A stretch of 64,000 nucleotides of DNA from NCBI GenBank assembly GCA_022315425.1, contig JAIUPT010000013.1, positions 1,426,001 to 1,490,000 on the forward strand. The letters run 5' to 3'. The notes under the pieces are model-generated. The model was not told the DNA's origin, did not search any database, and saw nothing but the letters and a program-made list of their open reading frames with translations. The stretch's first letter is position 1. Each line of letters starts with the position of its first letter. Below are positions 20,984 through 32,330 of the stretch, in pieces. This DNA is from Pseudevernia furfuracea. Its lineage: Eukaryota; Ascomycota; Lecanoromycetes; Lecanorales; Parmeliaceae. A program made the translations under genes and the position numbers.

Positions 20984-23484
20984 GGTGGTTTGGCTTGCCG
21001 GGCGGGGGCGTTGGTGGGGGGAATTTCTTTCGGGAAGTAGGGGTTTTGTTGTAAAGATGGCGAGAAGACAGGAAGACCGACGCAAGAGTACATAAAGAGC
21101 GCGGAAGAAAGCATAGCGGGTAGAACTGCGATTCGGCCGGAAAATCGTGTATACGCCGAATTTCTTTGCCGCCATATCGCAGGTTACGCATAGTAGATTT
21201 CATTTCCACTCCAGTCAAATCGCGCTACCCTTTTTTCCCAATCAAGCCCTCGCAAATCGAGGGCGCTGCGAACCGAAACGGCCCGTCAACAGTAGTTTCC
21301 AGGCAGCAGGGAAAATCGGAAGAGCACGAAAGAAAAACACCAGGAGGCTACTCTACGCATGAACGTGACGGGACCAAAAGATACGCAGATGGCTCATATA
21401 AACTGGCGTGTCGCGAACGCGGGAAACCCTCCCCTCCAAGATAACGGTCGTGTGAATTTTTGCGAGAATGGCCGTTTGCGAGCAGTTTGCGCCATTCTCC
21501 ACCCAGCATCATGTGTGCTGCAAAAAGGAGGTTTGAGACCCAGAGTTGGGGTGGAGTGAAGATTATTCTGGCAAGGACGACATCGTGGAGTGAAGGGTAG
21601 GGAGGGGGGGGGGGAAGCAACTGGATGGGATATCGAGTTTTTATCTAAGAAAACATTGTGAAATTGTCAAATGTGCAAAAAGGCGTTTCATTGAACGAAA
21701 GTGTTCAATAATAATATATCCTCTGTCTTGTAAGCTGTGGGGCAAAAAAGGAGGATCCACTTCATACTGTTGGTCTTCTCAATCAAGGCTTTGAACTTTT
21801 TTCCGACACGAACTCGTTCAGGAACACTCGGAACGGCTCGAGGGATACGGCGTTTACGGGCCCTGTTTTCAGGCCGGAACGACTCACGCGAGGGTACTCT
21901 AGGGAAGTCTTCTGGACCCCAACTCGTTCAGAGTCCTCGGAGTCGCTGTCCGCACTTTTTTTTTTGTCAACGTTGGAGGCATAGCTGTTGTATTCTACCC
22001 AGAGCCTCTTCACTCATCGACCTTGGTGGGTTTCTGATTTCAACGGTATCAGAAGCAGAACGCGGCAATCATGAGGAGGACCGGGAGCGACGACGCGCGG
22101 ACAGAAATGTGAGACTTATCATTTCGAGAGATCCGGAGCGAGATCATGACGATCTTTGTGCTCGTCTCCGTCTGACCCAGTCTCCAGAGCGTCAAACGTT
22201 TTTTTTGTCGTTGCAGTTGACCCGGTTCGGGGCGGCTCCGAGTTTTCCCGCCCATCTATCTACCATGGAAAACATCAAAAAAAAATTGTTGGTGACCGGG
22301 GCGAGCGGTTTTCCCTATTTAACGCTCCCAGGTTGATGGAAGCTGTCACTTGCTCGGCCACCGCCGTCATCATCATCATCAACCAGAGGCCTGTAAAAAC
22401 AGCAAGATGTTGGGCTTCATTGGTTGTAGCCCACCGCACCTGCGGCCAACCGGCTCTCACTATGTGGAAGCGAAGGATGGTACGAAGCTGTGTGTCCAGC
22501 GGTTGAGTGCTCGGCCGCGGTTATCAAAGCGAAGCTCCGTGCTTTCGCCTCGTAGGTAACGTGCCTCTCGTTGCATTTGGTGCAAATTTTGGGGGCGGTA
22601 TCACCATAGATAGCTCCATGAGGTAGGTAAACTGGGTACCGAGAAGACGGCTTTTCACGGGAAATGCGCTTATTACCAGCCCCGAAGAGCTCTCTCACTC
22701 ATCACTGCTCTCTTCACTCGCCCACCTTCGAAAGTTCCAATTCTCGTGCTCGCCCCTCCCCTCCCCTCCCCTCTCCCTCCTCTTTCCAGCCCCAGCAGTC
22801 ACCCCCTCCTCCACAACCCCAACCCTTCCGGCATAGTGCCAGTCCTCCTTCGCTTCACTGCTAACTCCTCAACCTATCGCTCCATGTGTGCAGAATCAGG
22901 CTATGTATGGTGTCCTTCGATTGGCTCATTGGTCGTCTACCTCCCACCCTCCTCTGGATCCGTCACTCACTTCGGCGTCTCCGATGACTCCGTTCGCCCA
23001 TTCCAACCACCTATACCGACATCCATGGCCTTCGCCTCTTCACTATCAATCGCTCGATGAAAAGTAGCATGATGCTCACAGCGGTCCATTCGATCTCATC
23101 TTTGTGGGTCAGGGCTAGACCCTTGGCATATGTATCGCACGGGGAACATGTGGTCGCAGACTTCTTTCGCTTTTTCATGGGAGGAGTATGAATGAACGGA
23201 TCGTCATCTTGCGTGAACCTATACGAACTACTACCACGCTTCATTGTCCCCAGTGGCCTGGCTCATCCAACCTCATCACTATCGTAGCCTTCGTATCCAA
23301 TCTATCGTACACGTCGTATCCAACAGTCATATATACATAACACCCTCTTCAGACCCGCGCTATGCATAAAGCAAGAAAAACCCCCGTCGCTATGCATGCA
23401 AACAAATTTTCGCGAGCTTTTTCTTTTTTTTGATTCTGACAAATAGATAGATTTCCGAAACCGAATTCGATGAAAAAGCAAAGA
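20984..23484. other. Long gene-poor stretch
   Basis: About 2.5 kb without a supported gene. Frames of 199 codons (21737, plus) and 116 codons (22156, plus) have no domains and atypical composition. Features seen: a G run at 21605-21613, a T run at 21958-21966, two related AACTCGTTCAG segments (near 21805 and 21918), and a CCCCT-rich tract at 22745-22775. A small minus frame (23011-23244) carries MKKRKKSATTC but is not assignable. Confidence 0.35.
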
Positions 23485-26290
23485 TCAAAAACTAAACAAA
23501 CCGCTTCTCCTCTTTCCAAAAGGGTAAACAACCAGAGCACTCATGAACAGCCCCACGGTGATCCCAATTGCAATTTGAATCATGCTGTATGCGACATTGA
23601 GGACATCGCTGTTGATATTGACGGTTGAAGCGCTGGTTGCATTACTGATGGTGGTCGTCCCATTGGCAGCGGTACCGTTGACGGTTTGATTTGTAAGCTG
23701 ATTTGCTGAAGTCAGCCCGCTGATCAGACTGCCTCCTGCAGCGAGGCCCGAAGGCACTTGTACGAAGATAGCAGGGAGTAACGCGGCTGCTGCCAGGCCA
23801 TGGCGGAGACGACTGTATAGGTTTCCGACGACACCGATGGCGAGAGCGCCGAGTGTGTTGGCTATCTGGGCGTTCGAAGCGAAGCGGTTGGCGGAAAAAT
23901 GATTGACGATGTAGCCAGCAAAGGCAATAACGAGCATGATCGGCATTTGCTTGTACCTGCCCTGGTTGATAACTATGAGACAGAGCGTGAAGGGGGGCAC
24001 GAAGATGAATTTAAACCAGACCGGCATGCTTGTCCTGCAAGTAGTGTCGTTGGTCGCATTCTTATCAATGGCACCAAAAATCGCGGTACCGATCGTGATG
24101 CCAAAGCCGAGAAATAGAGAGTATATTACAGCGTATATCATACGTACGGAACCGGCAACCATATTCCGTGACTGAAGCTCAAGAGAGCCACAAAGGATTA
24201 TGTAGCCTGGTAGAATCAAGGCGATGGCGGACTGAGCGAGAGCCGAAAAACAGAAGAGTTGGCCACCCCTTATGGAACCAAAGGCTCGAGCGAGGAAGCT
24301 GGTCAGGACGGCGGCAGAGATTTCGAAAATGTTGGAGTAGAGCTCTGACCGTGGGGCAAGTATGAGTTGCATGATACCCAAGAGACAGCCCAGGAAGAAA
24401 GCGATGGGCAGATCGATTGGTCGAGCGCCGAAAGCGAACGGTCCAACACACATGCTGGCGAATCCGTACACAATCACGCGGAACCACGGACTATAATCAT
24501 CCTTCTTGCTTATGATTTCGTCAAGACGTTCCATTGCCTCCTCAACGCCTATCGTATCGTGGACCACCTCTTTGTACACCTCATGAGTATCGCGAAGCTT
24601 TCCAAGGTTGACACCTTGTGTCGCGCGGACTATTTTGACCTCGGTCGTATGCGTCGATTGGTCGTCAAAGGAGATGATCATACAGCCGGGGATGTAAAGG
24701 AATTGGCCGTCAATTTCCAAGACTCTAGATGACATACGCATGTACTCTGTAAAAGTTTGTCAGCGAGGGGAGAAGAATTGTTTTACGATACGCACCTTCG
24801 AGCCGATGGGTCGGGGCTCCGTAGGTCATGAGAGCTCTACAAATCTTTATAAGGTACCCTTGCCTTTGCATTGTTTCCGCAATATGTACTTGTATCCGGA
24901 TCGAGTCATCATTTCGGGGGCTCCTCTTTTTCTTGCCCGTTAAGGTATCCAAAGCCTGACTACTCAATGGTCTGTGCTTCGCTTTTGGTCTGATAGCCTT
25001 TGATGCTTGACTAGATCCGGTCGTTGGCTGAGCAAAGACGGTAGATGAGCTGACGAGATCTGACAAAGCCCCAGTAGACTGGCTCTGAGCGTTCTTATAA
25101 TACCACTTCTGGTGCTTTGGTTTCGGAGTAGTAGCGCCGGAGGACGTTGGTGAGCCGGCTGGTGACGTCCCTGGAGTCTGTGCAGGCGTTGTTGCCCCTG
25201 AAGCTGTTGATCCCATGAAGGATTGACCGCTGTTGTCACGTCGATGTGCTGCTCGAGTAATAGCATCGTGCCCAGAAGGTAGATGAGACAGAGCGGTTCC
25301 AGCTCCCTGCTCATTGTACAGTTTTAGAAGTGAGGAGAGGTAACCTTCACGGTACTCCTTGGGCCTAGGAACGTAGTGATTTGGATCTCGTTCATACGTA
25401 GGGGTTTGAACACCTGAGATCGTCTCAGGCGACGTTTCAGCGTGGACCCTGAACAACCCTGGTATCCGTGATGACTTGTGATGCGCAACCAAACGAGCAG
25501 CCCTAACGTAGAATCGACTCGCCCTCTTCTTTCCTTTCTTCAATGACGTCTTCTCGGCATCCTTTTCATCGTCCTCATCTGTATCGTCTTCTATCCCAAA
25601 TTTTGTCCGTCTTGTTTCTAACCTTTCCATGTGAATGTCGCTCAAGTCCAGCCTCGTTGGCCTTTCTCCTTCAGGGGGTGGAGATGGAGGTGGAGATCTG
25701 GCGACTGTCCTCTGCGGTCTTTGTGGAGATGCATATCTTGACCCAGGGGCAGAGCGGCTACCCATCATACGGGAAAGACGTTCGGCCCTGTTCTGTGCCG
25801 TCTGCTGTGATATAGCTTTCCCCACTGCTTTCTCATCCTCCTCCCAGTCGTCTCTATCTTCGATGTTCTCCTCATCCTCGGATTTATTTTCATTGTCTCC
25901 TGAATCCGAGTCACTTGAAGGTAGTCTCATGATCGAAGGTTTGGGTTTGGGGACTGGTGCTCTGGCAGATGATTGCGCTATGTCGGAGGACTTCTCAGGG
26001 CTAGGCGCACGGGCGACTGAAGGTGAAGTGCTCCTCCTCACTGTATTAGATCTTGCCCTGGGCAGAGGCTTCGGCCTAGGAGGTGGGTCGGTATCATCTC
26101 GAAGGTCGAAAGCAGCCCTCTTGTTTGAAGTGTCCAATGACTCCCCTCCTGGCGTGAAGCGTACATTGTGCCTCTTCTTGGGTGGCCTTGATCCTTCTCT
26201 TGAATGTTGCTTGCTGGACTCAGCACTTTGATCTCGGGAGCTGCCTTCTTCGTGTGAGGCTGGAGTATGGGACTCTTCTGGGGACGGCAT
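23485..26290 (-). CDS. PRM10: Prm10/ThrE-family multipass membrane protein (DUF1212)
   Basis: Two exons, 24796-26290 and 23485-24746, joined across a 49-bp intron (GTGCGT...TTACAG) that restores HRLE-EYMRMSS. The product is 918 residues. Residues 1-420 are Ser/Pro/Arg-rich and probably disordered with acidic patches. Residues 470-640 carry the cytosolic part of the ThrE fold (MTYGAPTHRLE, SRVLEIDGQFLYIPGCMIISF, HEVYKEVVHD). About ten transmembrane segments follow, including an N-terminal ThrE half and a C-terminal ThrE_2 half. Yeast Prm10 is a pheromone-regulated membrane protein of unknown substrate; bacterial ThrE exports threonine and serine. Transport activity here is inference. Two NGT/NAT sites near residues 860-885 may be glycosylated. 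Confidence 0.88.
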
Positions 26291-27526
26291 GTCTATGCCG
26301 TGAGTGTACCGATCAATTGATTTGAATACCTATGAGTAATAAGTCATAGGAGACTAAAGCCTGTCAGAGAATGTAAGTAGAAGCTTGGCGAGAGTGTGTT
26401 TTTTGTTGTCAAGTTCTCAATGCCAAAGGCGGCCAACAGGGAAGCGGGGCAGTTGGGGTGCGGGAGAGAGAAAGAGGCAAAGGAAACTGCACAGGAAGGG
26501 AGAGAGAGGGGAGATTAGTAGCTCATGGCATAATAATGTAAGCGTAGAGAAGTAAAGGGAAGAATCAATGGGAAATTTGTATCATGGTGGAGAAGATTCA
26601 TAACTTCTTCAACATTCCTACCTAGCCTACGGAACAGGCCGAGCGCAAGCCGACAAGGCGACGAGGCAACATCTGACCTCCGATTGAACGAGAGTCCAAC
26701 CAAGCTAGCAACAGGTGAAAAGTAAAAGACATCATTCGAATGTAATTGAATCTGTGCCTGTCGTGCCCCTTTTCATAATCATGTTATTTGATCAGGAAGG
26801 AGAAACTGTTGTCGATGGAGTCGCCTGGAGACTCGAGAGGGGAGAAGCTTGACCAAATGGCGCAATCTCGGAGCATCGTATCGCCGAGTGCCCACATAAA
26901 AAACCTCTTTTCTTACTCGCCACCAGGCTTTCTACTGGTGTTAAATACATCTTGGCTTTGACCGTAGATGAAAAATGAAAAATTCATGACTCAGGGTATG
27001 GGTCTCAGGGTCAAGCTCTACGAGCCATCGACTCACGGCCTAGCAGCATCCCCCTGCTTCAGGTCCACAATGACTGATAGGAGACTACCTGACATATGTC
27101 AGTAGCTGTTCGAAGCGTTTAGTAAGTTCCAAAAGTCTTCGCTCTGTCAATCTCAGTATCATACACATGCCACTCCCTGGTACTGCAATGCCTTTCGAGA
27201 TTTCAAATCGGATTGCCCCTCCGACTCCTTTGTTTCATATCATCTGCAGGGATGGCTGATGGCTACAGAAATGCGGTCCTATCACCACCATTCTTACCAA
27301 GCGCACCTACATGGCATTTCGCCAAGGCCATCGTGTCATTCGCGTTCGTCGCTATGATAATTGGCCCAACTTTGGCAGCAACTTTTTTCCAGTCTCGTCG
27401 CTTTCGCAAAAAAAGAAAGAGAGAGGCCTCCAACTCCTCCCTTTTTCGTGCCCCCATTTTATCCGTCTACAATCTCTCTCTCTCTCCCTCTTTGCGTTCT
27501 TTTTCCCCAAGTCAAAAAGGAAAAAG
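26291..27526. other. Intergenic, divergent promoter region
   Basis: Lies between the minus-strand transporter gene and the plus-strand small secreted protein gene. It contains AG-rich (26465-26515) and CT-rich (27460-27500) tracts of the kind seen in fungal leaders. No gene is supported. Confidence 0.4.
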
Positions 27527-27895
27527 ATGCGTCCCATCACCGCCATCACCCTCATCCTTTCCACCACTTTCCTACTCCTGTCCACCCTCGCCGGCGCCCT
27601 CCCCAGGCTACCACGGTCACCCACCGGCTCACCCATCTTCCCCGAGTCCGAGCAGCAATGCGCTAAAGTCAGCTGCCCAAACCCCTACACGGGTGATTAC
27701 TGCAGGAATCTGAACCGAGGCTGCTTCCTTTGCGCTCCGAACCCTCGGTCCATAGCGCCGTTCTTCACCTTCGCCTGCATGGGTGAATGGCAGGTGGAGC
27801 GGCCTTTATTAGAGCTGGTTGGAACCCCCAATGTTGAGGGTAATCGCTCTACGGCTGTGAACGCTTTTGATGTTGTCGAGACGCCTCCACGTTGA
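27527..27895 (+). CDS. Small secreted cysteine-rich protein
   Basis: Single exon of 122 residues; the ATG at 27527 starts a textbook signal peptide (MRPITAITLILSTTFLLLST then LAGA), so the longer upstream frame is not used. A possible Kex2-like basic site (LPRSPTG) follows. The mature chain has six cysteines in a compact block: C-x4-C-x8-C-x6-C-x2-C-x15-C, ending FACMG, then a less ordered C terminus with one NRST glycosylation site. Size, cysteine content and secretion fit the broad effector-like class of fungal secreted proteins, but no family is recognised. Confidence 0.6.
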   Translation: MRPITAITLILSTTFLLLSTLAGALPRLPRSPTGSPIFPESEQQCAKVSCPNPYTGDYCRNLNRGCFLCAPNPRSIAPFFTFACMGEWQVERPLLELVGTPNVEGNRSTAVNAFDVVETPPR

Positions 27896-29706
27896 CGTTG
27901 AAGGACCGGGAAACGGATTGACTACGTAGCGATAATAAAAGTTGAATGCGGGGATTCGGATGGCGTCATGTGATTCATCACTGGTCATGCAACTTTCATG
28001 ATACGTCTATCGTTTGTAATAGATTCGATATTGAAGCTATGTTCTCAACCACTCCTATCACACTGATCACGGATGTCCGACCCTCCCCGCATTCGCCGCC
28101 GTCTTCACCCATTGCACCCCCTTCACCAGTTCCAGCCTTAGCATCCGCATTCGCATTCAGATCGGTCGTCCGCCCATCGTTATCGCCAGTCTGCGTTCCC
28201 GTTCCGTTCCAACAGTCGCGTTGTTCGCATTCGGATCCCTACTGGTTCGAGGGAAGCAGGGGGCGTGAGGGCGCCGGGGGGCTTCGTAGCTAGTCGTCAT
28301 TGCGGTGTCGATGATTAGTGGCTGCAAGTCGGGGGTTTGTGTTGTCATGATATTGGGGCGCGGAGGGCGAAGACAACGAGGGTGAAGGCAACGAGGGAGG
28401 AATTTAGCGGGTTTGTATTATCGATCAGTCGAGTGATCGTATTGAAAGTGATGTTGGAAACGATTGGTTGATTAATATACCGGAGATGTTAGGAGTCATG
28501 AGGGTGTTACTGTAGATTGAGACCTGCTCTGCTCGAAGTGTGGGTTCCAGATTGGTTACCTACCGCTCTCGTAGTCGGATGATTCATGTCAGGCTCGCAG
28601 GCAGCTTGTGTCAATGCTTGAAGGCGAAGCTTCTGGCAGCTTAGTATCTCTGACCTTGATGATCAAGTGCCATTGTGGTTCATGCGCTCGAAGGCCGGCA
28701 GGGGAAACCCAAACGGGGGGAGGCTGAGTTCTACTGAAGCAGTTTTTTACTTCTAGGCCGCCTTAGACGTCCAATATAAATACTATTTGAGAGACAAGAC
28801 GGACGGGACAGAAGCTATTTATATGAAGCTTGGCGCTCAACATCGGTGTCTGTATTACAAATCTCGAAGCTTTCACATCGAGTATTGCATCAGGCATCAT
28901 CAGGGGAACGGCGACAACATGCGCGGATTGAGCGGTAGCAGCTGCAAGTCATGTTCGTCAGCACAAGACTTCAAGCCAGATCTAATGATGACATTCGCGC
29001 CGGAGATCAACGACGTGGAATACAGAAGTTTTTCTGATCTTTGGAACCCTCAAGCTAATCATTGAGAAGTATGGGGCTTCAGATCTGCTCATTATGATGC
29101 GAATCGTGATCATTTGACCTGCAATGGAGGATCTGCGCTGGTGGCTCGACTGCGGGTTTGCTGAAAGTGAAACCTAACGGAGCTGGAAGGTTTGAGGGTT
29201 TGGTGCTTATTAGCGATAGGCGCTGCGAGAGAATGTCTCGTTGACAAGGACATTGGCATGGGACAGGCCTGGGAGAGGGAAAGGAAAGGATGTCGCTTCG
29301 AGTGTCTTGAGTGATGGCACAACCATGAGCTATCACACTGCGTCCCGGTTAGGGCGTTGACATCCATGTTTCCTCGCATAATTCAGTTGGTGAGACATAA
29401 TGGGGTCTTATTGTTAAGTCTATTCTCCCGGTGCTCAATTCTTGGATTTTGGCTCACTCCTTTGATCTTTAACCTAGGGAGTGATCAATGGTACTAATCC
29501 CAAGCTTTCGAAGCGTTCAGGAGTCATCCTGTGGCCAAGTGTCAATGATTCCAGCTTTCAGCTTGACGTTGGATATCTTTCCACTTAGCCACTATCGACC
29601 ACTTTTGACTCCAAAGACAATCACGAGTCTGGATCGAGTGATTCTGTGAGGCAGATTATATGCGACAAGCATCAGTCTGAGATTCTAGAGATTCTCAGTG
29701 TAACAC
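27896..29706. other. Intergenic, no gene seen
   Basis: Frames of 85-115 codons occur on both strands without domains. Short imperfect GCATTCGCATTC-type repeats lie at 28145-28160. Nothing is supported as a gene. Confidence 0.35.
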
Positions 29707-30498
29707 TTATGGAACCCTCTTTCTTCGACGAGCTGACGCTGCTCCTTCAGTAGTAACGTTGCCGAGCTGAACATCTGCAGCCTCGGTCTTGTTCTCTTGC
29801 CCCAACCATCCGCCCCACCATGGCACTTCTGTCTCCAACCTGCGCATGCGTGACTGAGCAAGCGAAAACTTCATTATACGATCCGCAATCACGGCATGGT
29901 AGGGAGGCTCAACCCGCCCTAAAGCGTCGGCCTCTGCTTTCTGCAGGAATAATGCGAACTGTGGGTCGTAGTCTCCTGGGAACGTGTGCGCGGTTTGGTG
30001 ATTGCTCATCGTGAGGGTGAGGAAGGCTGTGGAATCGGGATAGTTCAGACTATCAATATTCGAGGTTGGATCCGTAACAAAGTCCACGAGTCCTTGAATT
30101 TTTTTCGTGACAAATCCACCCATTCCGCCATGCCTAAGACATTGAATGGCGACAAATCCTGCCATTCCTCTTATATCATTGGGCACCAGGTTCATTTTGT
30201 TGATATTGACGGGTCCGGAGACATCGACGGATATTGACACATCACCATAAGATTCTAGGAATGGCAATCGATACTCCAGTTCTAGTGCTGAAAGATTCGC
30301 TGTAAGACCATCTTGTTCTGGTTCCTCAACGGAGTACGTGACCGGCATTGTGCCTTGTGGGAGTAGAGCACCAGTCTGCAAGGCTTCATCACGTCTCAGG
30401 CTGGTCCCATAGGCTTCATTGCAGAAGACGAAGTTTGGTGCAACAGGCGGTATTGGGACAGGGGGTGTGTATGAATTGAGGTTTATAAGACTGGTCAT
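29707..30498 (-). CDS. Hypothetical protein, possible last exon
   Basis: Open frame of 263 residues from the ATG at 30498 (the frame continues 14 codons upstream to a non-ATG codon). Coherent protein-like sequence: NFVFCNEAYGTSLRRDEALQ near the start, FVAIQCLRHGGMGGFV in the middle, and a basic end (SARRRKRVP). There are two cysteines and one NVT site. I do not recognise the family. Because the first residues (INLNSYTPPVPIPPVAPN) lack a signal peptide while the body looks extracellular, an upstream exon could be missing. Confidence 0.55.
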   Translation of the reverse strand: MTSLINLNSYTPPVPIPPVAPNFVFCNEAYGTSLRRDEALQTGALLPQGTMPVTYSVEEPEQDGLTANLSALELEYRLPFLESYGDVSISVDVSGPVNINKMNLVPNDIRGMAGFVAIQCLRHGGMGGFVTKKIQGLVDFVTDPTSNIDSLNYPDSTAFLTLTMSNHQTAHTFPGDYDPQFALFLQKAEADALGRVEPPYHAVIADRIMKFSLAQSRMRRLETEVPWWGGWLGQENKTEAADVQLGNVTTEGAASARRRKRVP

Positions 30499-30995
30499 GA
30501 TGCATGATACAGCCGGTTCAGTTTGGAAGCATTTAGACAAAGATTATGTTGTACAAGTCTGGTTATCTGCGTGATATAAAGGGTTCGAGTAGCCACGCGA
30601 TGTATTGCCGAAATTATGGGAGCATCGTCGCCTACGACTTGAGTAAAAGCGCTGCATGCGATGAATACCGCCAAGCGCTTCCCAGGCCATAGCGTTTTTG
30701 TAGGAGTCCGAAACCAGGTTACAAGACTAGATGTTTCGAAGCTGGAAAGCGAGGTGCTAATAAGGACACAGTACGTGCTGTCACCAGAACCTTTCAACCT
30801 GCAACAAAATTTGGCGCAGATGTTTCCTGCACAACGTTCGAGAGCTACTGTTGTAGAATCAACCTACCTCCACTAGTCTGGTCTAGTTTAGTAGAAGAAG
30901 TGCTGCACTGGTGTCTTTCGGATACCACGTTGCAGGTCTCTTTCTTCTAACATGTCACATCCTTTGAGTGGAGCAAAGCCGTATGATGTAGTGTC
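30499..30995. other. Intergenic
   Basis: A 100-codon minus frame (30495-30797) overlaps the start of the hypothetical gene but has no recognisable product. Nothing else is seen. Confidence 0.3.
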
Positions 30996-31939
30996 TCACA
31001 AGTAATCCTTCTTTCTACTCGTCCTTGTATACTGATTCATGTGCCATTGCGTGTCCCCACTCTTACTTTCCAGTGTCCCACCCCTAATCTCAAACAGTCG
31101 CATCGTCATTCGAGGCCCCACCTCCGCCAGCTCGACACTTTGATATCCTGTTCGCACGAAGACGTGATGCCTTACTTCTATACTATCCTCGATGTTTTTG
31201 AATGTCACCACTCGATTGCCGACCTTCTGGTTGGTAGTTGCAGCCTCGCGGGGCGGGAAAAGGTGCTTCAGTATCTGGGCCACTCGTTTACCAAGAGGAC
31301 TGTTGAAGTTTTCGAATATGAGGTGGGGGTAGGATTCGCTAACAGTGCCCTTTGAAGCGTTGGGAAGGTCGTGACGTAGGAAGACGTTATGTAGTGAGAA
31401 TGACGCTGTAGGACCATGTGGTAGATGAGAGATTGTTAGGGCTGTGGGTACGCCACGATGTTCGTGGACGAGGAGCAGATCCGTCAAAGAAGAGGCATTG
31501 GCGCTGGAGACGAGGTTGGGTAGGATGAGGGTGCCTCTGTTGAGACGAATGGAAGTAGGTAGTAGAAGCCGAATCTCTTTGGCGAAGGCAGATAGTCGAG
31601 TGGAGGGCGAGCGTGAGGTTGTGACCAGGGGTCGGGGGTCTGTGATGCCAGACAAATGGGCGTATTCATCGTCGATGTCATTGTGGGCCTCAGCGCTTTC
31701 GTCGAACTTGTAGTCTTCACGTAGACTCTTATCGTTGGCGATTGCAGGGTCCAGAGGCTTTCCAGTTGCCAGAGAAGCTTTGAGTTTTGCGCGCTTCTCA
31801 GCAGTCTCTGCTTCGCGGAGGGTGAGGGCGCGGCGGTGGAGATAATCTCTCCGCTGCCGGGCTTGTCTTCTCTGGTAGAGAGAGTGACGTTAGCTAGGAG
31901 TATCTTGCAATAAAAGAGAGACGGAATACGAACTATCAT
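30996..31939 (-). CDS. IMP4: U3 snoRNP protein Imp4 (Brix domain)
   Basis: Nucleolar component of the SSU processome; with Imp3 and Mpp10 it promotes base pairing of U3 snoRNA with pre-18S rRNA. Two exons: 31934-31939 (just ATG ATA) and 30996-31871, separated by a 62-bp intron (GTTCGT donor, GCTAAC branch, ACCAG acceptor). The splice gives MIRRQARQRRDYLHRRALTL, the conserved Imp4 start; 293 residues match the family length. The Brix domain spans about 85-260 with GVPTALTISHLPHGPTASFS, YPHLIFENFNSPLGKRV, HVFVRTGYQSVELAEVGPRM. The C terminus is YTRTSRKKDYL, as in orthologues. It is divergent from UPF1, 391 bp apart. Confidence 0.95.
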
Positions 31940-32330
31940 CTGAAAATCTGTAGAGCAAGCTCTCCTTTTGTAAATGAACTCAAGTTTTCTGTATTCTGTA
32001 TTCTATACATCTCTGCAAATGTCGTCCCTGCAGCGTGAAGAAGTTTTGGTGGGGGCTGCACCTGCCAAGACTGAGCCCGGTAAGTGGCCCTCATATTGCG
32101 CCGATCAAATCCTCTCTTCCCACCAACACCTCTCTCCACACTCCCTTCCCTTACAGCAGCCCCTTCTTTCCTTTATGGCGCCAGAGTCCGATGAATCTTC
32201 TTTTCACTCTCACCAAGAGCGATCCGCATAAGTTAAACTGCCTGAAGCTGGTGTGATTATTTGCAAGAGCCTCGTTGAAGCTCCTTGACTTGCTAGGTAT
32301 TACCGCGCATTACACAAAATCTACAGCGCT
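31940..32330. promoter_or_regulatory. Shared divergent promoter region of IMP4 and UPF1
   Basis: 391 bp between two start codons. It includes a plus-strand ATG-headed frame (32019 onward, MSSLQREEVLVGAAPAKTEP) interrupted by a good GTAAGT donor and a TTACAG acceptor (about 32081-32156), suggesting a spliced 5' UTR with a small upstream ORF in the UPF1 transcript. No TATA element is obvious. Confidence 0.4.

Noticed and set aside
21737..22336. 199-codon plus-strand frame
   Set aside because: No domain, no leader-like sequence and no internal protein-like periodicity.
22484..22560. A-box-like CAGCGGTTGAGTGCTCGG suggesting a tRNA gene
   Set aside because: No T-arm or acceptor pairing follows within tRNA distance.
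25635..26231. 198-codon plus-strand frame opposite the Prm10-like gene
   Set aside because: Mirror of the Ser/Pro/Arg-rich coding sequence on the minus strand.
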